Source of the DNA: Hafnia alvei | Lineage (GTDB): Bacteria; Pseudomonadota; Gammaproteobacteria; Enterobacterales; Enterobacteriaceae | Assembly (NCBI RefSeq): GCF_964063325.1 | Contig: NZ_OZ061317.1 | Span: 23,437 to 87,436 of the forward strand | DNA length: 64,000 nucleotides | Reading direction: 5' to 3' | In this document: positions 50,969 to 58,222 of the stretch, piece after piece | Layout: every line of letters starts with the position of its first letter | Numbering within the stretch: the stretch's first letter is position 1 | Notes under the pieces: generated by a model | What the model was told of the DNA's origin: nothing | Seen by the model: only the letters and a program-made list of their open reading frames with translations | The model's database searches: none | Translations under genes and position numbers: made by a program

Positions 50969-52345
50969 TTATTTTTTAGGAATTTCAACGGTTTTCATGT
51001 CGGTTATATACACCGTTAGCAGTGTGCAGCCGGTGGACATCACACGGCGGTAGCGGTACGCGCCATGCTCATCATTTTCAGCAACGCCACGCACACCCTT
51101 ATAATCAGATGGCGTTTTTGCCCATTCGGCCTTTGTCATCGCTTTGAAGCCCTCCTCCTGATAATTGACGATAGGCGGGCGCTTTGCGGCGTTCTTGGCG
51201 GCGATCGCTTCTTCATCTGAAGGGGCTTTGTAGTCTGTGATGCGGTCAGGGGTGAGTTTCATCGTGCCTCTGAGCCCAACAAAACTATAGTGAGATGTCT
51301 CAATCGAGCTCACATCACCATTGCTTTTGTTGATGCGGATAATGCTCAACCACTCCCCGCGGCTTAACACCTGCCCGCCGATTTGGAATTCATTAGCACG
51401 GGTAATAATGCTACCGGCTTCGTTCAGCATCCCGCGCTCATAGCTTAGGCGGTTGCGGTAGTGCGCCGCCCAGCGTTGACGATGTTTCACGCTTTTTTCA
51501 TGATTGGGGATCGCAATATCTCGGGCTTGTTCGGCGTCAATAATGCCCTCACTTAGGGCTGACCACAGGGACATAAACCCTTCATACTGGCTAATTTCTG
51601 CCGAGCGCGGGTACTTTTCGAGCGTGAAACAGCACGAAATATGATCATAATTACTGATAGCGCGCGCCATATTGAGATCAAGATTATCCGAGCGCCAGAG
51701 CTTCAAAAATTTCTCAGAAGCTACAATGTTTTTTTCAGCCTTACGTAAATCAGCCTCGATTTTTTTAATGCGGCGATAGCGAACGTCTGAGCGCTCTTTA
51801 TATTTGGCATGTTTGAGGGATGCCTGCGCGCGCTCTTCCCAATATCCCGCGCGTTCAAACAACATCACGACGCGCTTCATTCCATTATCAATTTTTTTGG
51901 CGTGGTTACGCGCTTTACGTTCGCTGTGATGTCCGATGAGGATCGGCTGTCCAAGCGGAATGGCTGACGTTAGCGCATCAACATGCGCGAGCGCCTGCTC
52001 TGATTCTGCGGCGCGTTTTGAGCTGTAGTCGTTGAACCGCTCGGCGCGTTCTTCCTGACGCTCAAACAAGGTGCTGTCCTCGTCCTCAATATCACCCGCC
52101 AGAGAGATCAGCAAATCTTCACGCGATGGCGTCCATGCTGGCGCCACAAAAAACCCTTGTTTAGGTGCCCATTTGAAGCCCACGGCATGGACTTTTGAAT
52201 AGGTTTCATCATCGAGATATTGCGATGCATAAAGACGCAGCTTGTTATCGTCAGGGGAATAGGTTGCACGATAGGTCGGTGCGTGGTTTTCAAAAGATGC
52301 ATTTGTAGGCTTCGCTGTCGCGCCTTGGGTGTTGAGTTGTGGCAT
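50969..52345 (-). CDS. DUF3560 family protein
   Basis: The 458-residue protein has the DUF3560 layout: an N-terminal part with YSPDDNKLRLYASQYLD and VGFKWAPKQGFFVAP, then long charged helices (YKERSDVRYRRIKKIEADLR, RYPRSAEISQYEGF), then a domain with GGQVLSRGEWLSIIRIN. The family is common on Enterobacterales plasmids and its role is unknown. A GGAGATTT ribosome site precedes ATG 52345. It begins a minus-strand group behind spacer C. Confidence 0.8.
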   Translation of the reverse strand: MPQLNTQGATAKPTNASFENHAPTYRATYSPDDNKLRLYASQYLDDETYSKVHAVGFKWAPKQGFFVAPAWTPSREDLLISLAGDIEDEDSTLFERQEERAERFNDYSSKRAAESEQALAHVDALTSAIPLGQPILIGHHSERKARNHAKKIDNGMKRVVMLFERAGYWEERAQASLKHAKYKERSDVRYRRIKKIEADLRKAEKNIVASEKFLKLWRSDNLDLNMARAISNYDHISCCFTLEKYPRSAEISQYEGFMSLWSALSEGIIDAEQARDIAIPNHEKSVKHRQRWAAHYRNRLSYERGMLNEAGSIITRANEFQIGGQVLSRGEWLSIIRINKSNGDVSSIETSHYSFVGLRGTMKLTPDRITDYKAPSDEEAIAAKNAAKRPPIVNYQEEGFKAMTKAEWAKTPSDYKGVRGVAENDEHGAYRYRRVMSTGCTLLTVYITDMKTVEIPKK

Positions 52346-52371
52346 GTTTAAATCTCCTTATGGGGTTGAAG

Positions 52372-53075
52372 TGATGCTTTTGTGAGTATTCGCCGTCGCA
52401 CACGTGTTCAAACCACACGAAGGAGCGCTGACAAGGCCGCCGAAGGCGTTCATACCAGCCTTGTCAGCTTGAGCGAGGAAGTGTGGTTGAATACATAGCG
52501 ACGGTTGGAGTTACTCACGAGCGTTCACACGCCAAAGGGTGAAACAGGACACAATCGCGTAACGGGCATAGCGGCAGCGAAGACGTTACGCCCCTTAGCG
52601 CCGGCAGTCCCCTCGACGGCAGTGAAAGCGGCGTGACCAATAAGGTCACAGCAAGCGATGCTGTTGACCTTCCAGCAACGGCTCTACCCCGAATGGGCGC
52701 AGACGCGCAGGCGTGGCTGCGTAAAACTTGGCGTGCCCGGAAATCTGGGCGCGACTAGTTGTGTCAGTCGTCGTGTGTCGGAACGGCGCACGCCTTGGGT
52801 GCCCCAAAGAGTGATTTTGGGTGTGTTAAGGAGCAATGAAAAAAAGACCAATAGCAGAACGACGCACAGTGAGATAAAGAAAATGAAGAAGAAGATAAAA
52901 ATTGGGGAGAGGAAGAAGAACAGCCATAGTCGGTATGGAAACACAACGCAACACACTACCCTGACATCACGAAACGGGAGGATAAGCGGTGCGTTAGCAC
53001 CGCATACCTTCCCGTGCGCCAACGGCGCACACGGGGTTTCGGCACGGCCAGACAGGCGCTCCGAACGCCTGCCAT
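52372..53075 (-). promoter_or_regulatory. Structured leading-region spacer C upstream of DUF3560 gene
   Basis: About 700 bases without a credible gene. The leftmost 200 bases hold a long inverted element (GTGAGTA/TACTCAC, CGTCGC/GCGACG and TGTGGTT/AACCACA arms between about 52382 and 52518). The core at 52592-52659 and the stretch from 52669 to about 53030 repeat spacer B almost base for base, including CGACTAGTTGTGTCAGTCGT and GCGGTGCGTTAGCACCGC. An Frpo/ssi-type element is the best explanation. Confidence 0.6.
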
Positions 53076-53080
53076 CATAC

Positions 53081-53272
53081 TTACTGCCCTTTGCCACCCT
53101 GTAAGATGAAATGGCCACCAATATATACAGCACACTGACAGGTCATGAAGTAACAAATTTCATCCATGACCTGTGGGGTCGTGAGTTCCCGCTGACCGGA
53201 ATCACGTCGACGTGCATTAATTAATGCCTTGTATTGACGCAATATTTCGCGGGTTTCCGGCGCAAGTTTCAT
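53081..53272 (-). CDS. Small unknown protein downstream of ardA
   Basis: ATG 53272 follows an AAGGAT site and gives 63 residues (LAPETREILRQYKALINARR, TTPQVMDEICYFMTCQCAVY). The longer frame from 53722 is an ardA shadow. The N-terminal half looks like a short DNA- or protein-binding helix pair; no family recognised. It follows ardA after a 40-base gap with a hairpin. Confidence 0.5.
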   Translation of the reverse strand: MKLAPETREILRQYKALINARRRDSGQRELTTPQVMDEICYFMTCQCAVYIGGHFILQGGKGQ

Positions 53273-53287
53273 CGTTATATCCTTAAC

Positions 53288-53304
53288 CGGCGGTTTCACC
53301 GCCG
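53288..53304 (-). other. Intergenic hairpin after ardA
   Basis: CGGCGG-TTTCA-CCGCCG, perfect stem. Confidence 0.5.
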
Positions 53305-53312
53305 CATAGTAT

Positions 53313-53819
53313 TTAGTTTGTGAAAACATAACCGTCATGGAAAACATAGCCGCTGCTGAACAGGTCACGCGCATAGGCTTTAAAATCGAAGTAGCAGCGA
53401 AGTAGATCCGGCACCTCATTGAGCAAGCCGTTATCCTCAACCATCTCCAGAGCATAGTCTTCTTCGCTTTCTGCCTCGCCCCGATATGCATCATCAAAAG
53501 CGTCATAATCACACTGGCCGGTATACTCCGCCCACGCGATAAAAGCGGCTTCGCTGCCTTCTGCTTCAGCGCGTTGGTAAGCAGCGACAAAATCCCAGTC
53601 AATAGCACTTTCGCAGACGAACTTTGATGGGATATTTTCCCAGTCCTGAAACATAAATTCTGCATCCATTTCATCGGCATGCAGTGCTCGGCAAGCCTCA
53701 TAAAATTCGGCTCTGTCGTCAAAATCCGTCAGGTCTAGCCATTTGCCGTAAATGCTGCCGCAGTTGTATTTGTGGTAGGTGCCCACGTAGACAGAAGGTG
53801 TGGTGGTTGCATTGCCCAT
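53313..53819 (-). CDS. ardA: ArdA antirestriction protein
   Basis: The 168-residue protein is strongly acidic with the ArdA pattern: VYVGTYHKYNCGSIYGKWLD, a run of Asp/Glu through the middle (GQCDYDAFDDAYRGEAESEE), and the C-terminal LLRCYFDFKAYARDLFSSGY. ArdA mimics about 40 bp of bent B-DNA and blocks type I restriction enzymes, protecting the plasmid as it enters. A GGAGGATT ribosome site is present. The DNA upstream is spacer D, a very long stem. Confidence 0.95.
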   Translation of the reverse strand: MGNATTTPSVYVGTYHKYNCGSIYGKWLDLTDFDDRAEFYEACRALHADEMDAEFMFQDWENIPSKFVCESAIDWDFVAAYQRAEAEGSEAAFIAWAEYTGQCDYDAFDDAYRGEAESEEDYALEMVEDNGLLNEVPDLLRCYFDFKAYARDLFSSGYVFHDGYVFTN

Positions 53820-53855
53820 AATAAAATCCTCCGAGGTCAGTGTCGTCTGTGCTCC

Positions 53856-54080
53856 GGCTTACGCCGTGCCGATACGACAGCCCTGCGGCGAGTGGCCGAT
53901 GCAAGGGCGCCGTCCTTCCACACATCGCCTCTGGACGGCGGGAGTTGAACGGTGAGAGCGCGAAGCTTGAGCGCACGAACGACGGGAAAATCACGCAGGG
54001 AAGAGGCATAAATAGCGACGGCGGCGAAGCCTCCCTTGCATCGGCCACGTCAGGGCTAAAGTTGCGGCACGGCGTTAGCC
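53856..54080 (-). promoter_or_regulatory. Long-stem spacer D upstream of ardA (candidate ssDNA promoter)
   Basis: Nested inverted repeats span 225 bases: the outer arms GGCTTACGCCGTGCCG (53856-53871) and CGGCACGGCGTTAGCC (54065-54080, one mismatch), the inner arms GTGGCCGATGCAAGGG (53892-53907) and CCCTTGCATCGGCCAC (54034-54049, perfect), and a further CGCCGTC/GACGGCG hairpin (53909-53940). As single-stranded DNA this would fold into one long imperfect duplex, as Frpo of F does. It lies 37 bases before ardA. Confidence 0.65.
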
Positions 54081-54192
54081 GTCACAACACCGCAATAACA
54101 GAGAGCGGTTCATTGTCCGGCCAAGCCTGCGGGGATTGGCCGATAGATAGCCGAGCCTGCGACGTCCTTATTGCCTGTATCAGACGAAAAAA

Positions 54193-54209
54193 GAGGGGCA
54201 CTGCCCCTC
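54193..54209 (-). other. Intergenic hairpin
   Basis: AGGGGCA-C-TGCCCCT next to the stop of the 266-residue gene; no U-run on the minus strand. Confidence 0.45.
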
Positions 54210-54214
54210 CTCCT

Positions 54215-55015
54215 TTATGATGCTCTCACACCGGCCAGCGCATCGCGCAGGCTATTCATTTCACGCCGGCCCTCTATGATAACGTCGTGTAGCACCGTCC
54301 AATCCAACCATTGGTGAGGGGGGCATTCAGGCAAACGCAACACATCCTCTTGTAGACCGTGGGAAAGAATATGTTCAACTGATTCACACACCAGATACAG
54401 CTCAATAGCGCCAAATCGAGCGCCTTTGTTAAGGATCGCGTCCAGCACCTCGGGCAGCGTATCGTCGTTTTCATCCAACCAACCCGGCTGGTCACTTTCT
54501 TTAGCCACAAGGCGGAAACGGCGTGTCTGGCGCTCAAACACCGTTTGTCCGGTTGACATTAACGCGGCCTGAATGCGTCGTGAATCTGCCAAAACTTGAG
54601 CACATACCGTCATAATCGCCTCGCGTATACAGGTTAGGACAATGGTGAGTTCCTCCTGCGTGAGCCATTGCGCGGCAAAGGGAATGGCAATCTGTGTTGC
54701 GTCCCCCGGCAGCATCGGCTCTTGCGTGTATCGGTTGCCATATAGCACTAACTCGGCTTGGCTGCCCGTTAGCTTGTCGATGGCATCTTCCAGCCGATAA
54801 CGCATCGGGGCCAACGTCTGGCGGGTATACGGCTGCAAGACAGTCACCAGCTCGGCGGCGTTCAATCGCGCGTAAATGCTTATCCAACCCGGCCAGCGCC
54901 CTGGATAGCATTGGACGACATCAATATGGTCAGGCCATCCCTGCGCTAATATCAGCGCCCTACCGTGATAGCAAATCAGGGCGTTGAGTGCGGTATTTTC
55001 ATTATTTTCGTGCAT
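54215..55015 (-). CDS. Unknown leading-region protein (266 residues)
   Basis: ATG 55015 is preferred over a GTG at 55024 because a GAGG site lies at good distance. The product is soluble and helical (LNALICYHGRALILAQGWPD, FAAQWLTQEELTIVLTCIRE, PHQWLDWTVLHDVIIEGRRE). I do not recognise the family. It is the last gene of a minus-strand group that begins with the methyltransferase at 56397. Confidence 0.55.
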   Translation of the reverse strand: MHENNENTALNALICYHGRALILAQGWPDHIDVVQCYPGRWPGWISIYARLNAAELVTVLQPYTRQTLAPMRYRLEDAIDKLTGSQAELVLYGNRYTQEPMLPGDATQIAIPFAAQWLTQEELTIVLTCIREAIMTVCAQVLADSRRIQAALMSTGQTVFERQTRRFRLVAKESDQPGWLDENDDTLPEVLDAILNKGARFGAIELYLVCESVEHILSHGLQEDVLRLPECPPHQWLDWTVLHDVIIEGRREMNSLRDALAGVRAS

Positions 55016-55040
55016 ATGAAGCACCTCAAATCAAAGGGGT

Positions 55041-55067
55041 ATTCACGCCGCGCACGGCGGCGTGAAT
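55041..55067 (-). other. Intergenic hairpin after the DUF1380 gene
   Basis: ATTCACGCCG and CGGCGTGAAT, perfect 10-bp arms around a seven-base loop. Confidence 0.55.
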
Positions 55068-55072
55068 AACGA

Positions 55073-55486
55073 TTAAGACTGCAACAATTTGCGTATCTGG
55101 ATCAGGTCGTTAAGTTTGTGCTGCATCCCTTCGGGGATCTCGCGGTTCTCGTCGCGTGATTGCCACTCTTTCGGCCATAAGGCTTGCTCGGCTAACGTCA
55201 CCACGCGGGTTAACAGGCTGGCTGGCAGCGTGACCTGCTGCATTTCGTCCTTCACGTCATTGAGCAAGTTTCCCGCAAGGTCGGCCCCCACACCGTTTAA
55301 ATGGTGATCGTCTATCGCACCTATTTTGGCTAACACCGCTTTCACTTCCTCGTCGTTGAGTGAGAGATCCCAACCTTCGGCAAACGCCGCCATGTCGTCG
55401 GCGGTCCAAATCAGGAGTGCCAGCGGCGTATCGGCAGAAAAGCCTTCTTCAAGTTGCGCGCAAATGTGTTGTCGTGTTCCGTACAT
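55073..55486 (-). CDS. DUF1380 family protein
   Basis: The 137-residue protein begins with MYGTRQHICAQLEEGFSADT, then PLALLIWTADDMAAFAEGWD and AVLAKIGAIDDHHLNGVG, as in DUF1380 proteins of F- and IncI-type leading regions. Function unknown. Start ATG 55486 has a GGAGATAG site. It sits between two other small genes of the group and is separated from the next one by a hairpin. Confidence 0.82.
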   Translation of the reverse strand: MYGTRQHICAQLEEGFSADTPLALLIWTADDMAAFAEGWDLSLNDEEVKAVLAKIGAIDDHHLNGVGADLAGNLLNDVKDEMQQVTLPASLLTRVVTLAEQALWPKEWQSRDENREIPEGMQHKLNDLIQIRKLLQS

Positions 55487-55495
55487 GGCTATCTC

Positions 55496-55717
55496 CTAAT
55501 CTTTAAAAGATTCATCGAGGGTTAACACTTCGCAATATGCTTTGAGATATAACTCATTGATACGGCGTAAGGTTTGCGATGCCAACAGTACCGGCAGCGA
55601 TTCAGCTTGGTAGTTGTATTGCTGCTCAAGCCCGTTGAGCGTCTGGCGTAAATCGCACATGGCGTTGGCCAGTGCCCCCACGTCGGCACGTAGTCCTTCG
55701 AATCCGTCGTAGTTCAT
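55496..55717 (-). CDS. Small unknown protein after the methyltransferase
   Basis: ATG 55717 overlaps the methyltransferase stop (TAATG), giving 73 residues. It looks entirely helical (ADVGALANAMCDLRQTLNGL, LASQTLRRINELYLKAYCEV). No family recognised. The overlap argues for real, coupled translation. Confidence 0.55.
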   Translation of the reverse strand: MNYDGFEGLRADVGALANAMCDLRQTLNGLEQQYNYQAESLPVLLASQTLRRINELYLKAYCEVLTLDESFKD

Positions 55718-56397
55718 TACGCAGCCTCCGGTAGCCATTCATCATTTGCGGCGGGTTGTTGCATGGCACGCTGGACCGTCATAAGACGGGCGCGCCCTGC
55801 TTTGTGATACTGCTCAAGGAGCTCGATGCCGATGTAACGACGTCCAGCTTGAAGGGCCGCGACGCAGGTCGAACCGCTGCCTGCAAAGGGGTCTAACACA
55901 ATCGCGCCAGGGGCGGTAAAAGACTCGATGATCGGTTGTAAGCTCGTGACGGGCTTCTCGGTCGGATGATGCCGATTGCCGCTGTATTTCCAACCTTGCA
56001 CATCAGGCAACGGGTGTTGTGGCAAGCGTGGGCGGCCTTTCGCCAGTATGTAAGCGCATTCATGTGTGTAGCCGACGTAGGCCGATTTTGACGTGTAAGT
56101 TTTAGTGAAAACGAAATGCCCCACAATGCTAAACCCTGCGGCTTTCCACGCAGCAATAAAGCGGTCGGCACGGTTCCAGCCGTAAAAGCTGACCATCAGC
56201 GCGTCTTTTTTCAGTACGCGATACATCTCATGACAAGCTGGCTGTAACCATTCGTCCGTGACGTCACCCGCAATCGTTCGGCCTTGACGGTCGCGAAAGC
56301 CGACAAGGTACGGAGGATCGGTGAGAATAAAATCGACGGCGTTGTCTGGAAAGCCAGCCATAATTTCGACGCAATTGCCCTGCACAAATCGTGACAT
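55717..56397 (-). CDS. Orphan site-specific DNA methyltransferase (DPPY type)
   Basis: A 226-residue enzyme with the catalytic motif LTDPPYLVGF at about residues 25-34 and the SAM-binding motif LDPFAGSGSTCVAAL near residue 170. The catalytic motif comes before the SAM motif, the beta-class order of N6-adenine and N4-cytosine enzymes. HHPTEKP lies between them, also typical. No nuclease partner is visible. It may shield the new plasmid copy against host restriction, together with ArdA. A spacer (E) lies upstream. Confidence 0.9.
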   Translation of the reverse strand: MSRFVQGNCVEIMAGFPDNAVDFILTDPPYLVGFRDRQGRTIAGDVTDEWLQPACHEMYRVLKKDALMVSFYGWNRADRFIAAWKAAGFSIVGHFVFTKTYTSKSAYVGYTHECAYILAKGRPRLPQHPLPDVQGWKYSGNRHHPTEKPVTSLQPIIESFTAPGAIVLDPFAGSGSTCVAALQAGRRYIGIELLEQYHKAGRARLMTVQRAMQQPAANDEWLPEAA

Positions 56398-56741
56398 AAG
56401 AAAGTCTCCTCGGGTTAGGGTGCCCGCAGGAGGGAGCCGCCACGGCTCCCGTTCCCTACTGCACGGGGCCTGTAGGCCGTGACCGGTAACGGGTCAAGCT
56501 GACCGTGGAATACCGGAGTCGTCGGCTTTTTGACGGCGAGGATATGCCGCGAAAGCGGCTTGAAGGGCGATCCTTAAAGGGCGTCTGGATGGCGTAAAAT
56601 CACAACGACGCCGAACAGGCGCGGAGAAAACGCCCGCCCCGTGGCCACCGGTTGCGGCACACTGGCACCGTGCAGTGGAGTCCCCCGCGCAGCGGCGTGG
56701 ATGAGGAGCGTTGCGACATCCTTATATACAGACGTCGAAGA
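56398..56741 (-). promoter_or_regulatory. Structured spacer E upstream of the DPPY methyltransferase
   Basis: About 345 bases, GC-rich, no credible gene. Inverted arms CACGGGGC (56462-56469) and GCCCCGTG (56636-56643) enclose further stems, among them GGGAGCCG-CCA-CGGCTCCC near 56432-56450 and GCCGC-GAAA-GCGGC near 56544-56557. It is not a copy of A-C in sequence but has the same design and position. Confidence 0.45.
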
Positions 56742-56764
56742 ACAGGGCAGTCACTCTGCCCTGT
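56742..56764 (-). other. Intergenic hairpin at a gene end
   Basis: ACAGGGCAG-TCACT-CTGCCCTGT, perfect 9-bp stem, just after the stop of the 111-residue gene on the minus strand. Confidence 0.55.
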
Positions 56765-56769
56765 CTGAA

Positions 56770-57105
56770 TTAGCGGGTTATTTCCCGCCAGTCATTACCG
56801 TATTCGTCACAGATGACGGGGTCGTCCAGTGTTCCGGTCACAGGCCATGCATCAAGGAACTTCAGCCCACGCACAATACTGTTCTCAACATCGTCGAGCA
56901 AAATGATGCTGTTAAACCAAACACTCCCGCATGGCCAGCGCCAGCTGTACCCTTCGTGAACAGTTTTTCCGTCCTCCCACCACGTGCGTCCCATCATCAT
57001 TGCTCCCGCCTCGGCAAGCTCCGGGGTCTGCGCAGAAACCATATGGTAAACCATCATTTCCACGCCGCTGATTTCAACGGCGAATCCAACAAGCCACGTA
57101 TTCAT
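56770..57105 (-). CDS. Unknown leading-region protein (111 residues)
   Basis: A 111-residue protein rich in Trp and acidic residues (MNTWLVGFAVEISGVEMMVY, GRTWWEDGKTVHEGYSWRWP, DEYGNDWREITR). No family recognised; the composition recalls small DNA-mimic or antirestriction proteins, but that is only an impression. ATG overlaps the stop of the gene before it (ATGA). Confidence 0.5.
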   Translation of the reverse strand: MNTWLVGFAVEISGVEMMVYHMVSAQTPELAEAGAMMMGRTWWEDGKTVHEGYSWRWPCGSVWFNSIILLDDVENSIVRGLKFLDAWPVTGTLDDPVICDEYGNDWREITR

Positions 57106-57353
57106 ACGGATTTGACCTCATCAATCGCACACTGCAGAGCGTCCCAATTTAATCCGATATTGGCATCATGGCTGTCTTGCGCACGCTCCATAGCCGCTTC
57201 AATCATGTATTCATCGAGCGTGTCGTCGAGGGATAAAAAGTCGTCGGCCAGCCAGAACGTCCCGCAACACAAGGCATCGTCGGGGTAGCGTGAAAGTCGG
57301 CTTTTAAAGGCAGCGATTGTCATTGACCGCGCGGTTACATCAGGTTTCAACAT
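57102..57353 (-). CDS. Unknown leading-region protein (83 residues)
   Basis: ATG 57353 with a GAGGATAT site gives 83 residues, acidic in its second half (FLSLDDTLDEYMIEAAMERA, WDALQCAIDEVKSV). No family recognised. It is the rightmost minus-strand gene of the leading region and is coupled to the next gene; spacer F lies upstream. Confidence 0.5.
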   Translation of the reverse strand: MLKPDVTARSMTIAAFKSRLSRYPDDALCCGTFWLADDFLSLDDTLDEYMIEAAMERAQDSHDANIGLNWDALQCAIDEVKSV

Positions 57354-57383
57354 AGAAATATCCTCAGCATCCGGCACCCTTCT

Positions 57384-57600
57384 GTGCCGTGCCCCCACAA
57401 CAGACGGGCTTTTGGCGAAGACGTCAGGGGCGGCGCGCAGGCCGCAGCGTGACGTTAACGGGCTGAATGCGCCGTTAACGTCAGGAACGGGCGAGCACCG
57501 GCGATAGCTTCCCTTGACGACGCAGCCGCCCGGCTAAAGTGCGGGCACGGCACAGGACGGACTATCCACATAATGACTGCAGAACATTGTGGATAACCTG
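57384..57600 (-). promoter_or_regulatory. Long-stem spacer F with DnaA-box-like pair
   Basis: Outer arms GTGCCGTGCCC (57384-57394) and GGGCACGGCAC (57543-57553) are perfect complements. Inside lies a perfect 12-bp hairpin, TGACGTTAACGG (57450-57461) and CCGTTAACGTCA (57472-57483). Just outside, TATCCACA (57563-57570) and TGTGGATA (57588-57595) face each other; the second is part of a consensus DnaA box TGTGGATAA. The design matches spacer D. Confidence 0.6.
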
Positions 57601-57760
57601 CCCGTAACCGATCGAGAGAGGGATGTGACAAGAGAAACCTTCAATTGTTTATTTTTTGAGCCACCGGAAGATAAAATGGCGAATTCTTTTTCAGTTAAAA
57701 CACGTCATTAGGAAAAAGGAATTTTCCCAACTTGCCATATAGGAACATTCCCGCTCATAA
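57601..57760 (+). promoter_or_regulatory. Upstream region of umuD, no gene seen
   Basis: About 160 bases, more AT-rich than spacer F, with no ORF that has a ribosome site. It runs up to the LexA box of umuD. I see nothing else in it. Confidence 0.3.
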
Positions 57761-57780
57761 TACTGGTAATCCATACAGTA
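57761..57780 (+). promoter_or_regulatory. LexA box of the umuDC operon
   Basis: TACTGGTAATCCATACAGTA is a CTG-N10-CAG site with both flanking TA bases, a near-consensus LexA operator. It ends 15 bases before the umuD start, so binding blocks transcription until SOS induction. Confidence 0.88.
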
Positions 57781-57795
57781 TTATGAGTTTTAACA

Positions 57796-58221
57796 ATGAA
57801 AGCAGAAATCATCACGGCCATTACAACCTCACGCCTTCAACTGCCACTTTTTAGCGATACCTGCGCGGCCGGTTTTCCTTCTCCGGCTCAGGACTACATT
57901 GAAGCGCAGCTCGATTTAAATGATTTCTGTATCCGTCACCCTTCAGCGACATACTTCGTTCGTGCGCAGGGTGAATCAATGGTTGAAGCGGGCATTTTGT
58001 CAGGCGATTTATTGGTGGTAGACCGCGCCCTGACACCGTCTCACGGAGATACGGTCATCGCTGCAGTGGACGGAGAATTCACGGTTAAGCGGCTTTGCAC
58101 ACATCCGCAGCTCTGCTTGCAGCCGATGAACAGTGCTTACAGCCCAATATTTGTCGATCCTGACGAGTTGGATATCTTTGGGGTAGTCACGCACGCAATT
58201 CATACGCTGGACAAAAGTTAA
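57796..58221 (+). CDS. umuD: UmuD-like subunit of plasmid error-prone polymerase
   Basis: The 141-residue protein has the self-cleavage region TCAAGFPSPAQDYIE (cut expected at Ala25-Gly26), the Ser nucleophile S61 in GESMVEAG and the Lys K98 in GEFTVKRL. The closing block is MNSAYSPIF ... DIFGVVTHAI. RecA-stimulated cleavage makes the active UmuD' form, which pairs with UmuC as DNA polymerase V. umuC starts one base after its stop. Plasmid copies go by impA, mucA or rumA; I cannot decide which is nearest. Confidence 0.93.
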   Translation: MKAEIITAITTSRLQLPLFSDTCAAGFPSPAQDYIEAQLDLNDFCIRHPSATYFVRAQGESMVEAGILSGDLLVVDRALTPSHGDTVIAAVDGEFTVKRLCTHPQLCLQPMNSAYSPIFVDPDELDIFGVVTHAIHTLDKS

Positions 58222-58222
58222 T

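Noticed and set aside
52658..53104. ORF of 148 residues in spacer C and the similar frames at 49994-50353 in spacer B
   Set aside because: They run through the repeated stem-rich elements on both strands with mixed frames; no ribosome sites, low-complexity composition and no conservation of frame between the two copies.
53840..54220. ORF of 126 residues in spacer D
   Set aside because: It lies over the nested inverted repeats, lacks a ribosome site and is antisense to the ardA direction.
56641..57288. Plus-strand ORF of 215 residues over spacer E and two minus-strand genes
   Set aside because: The minus-strand frames have ribosome sites and an ATGA coupling; the plus frame has neither.
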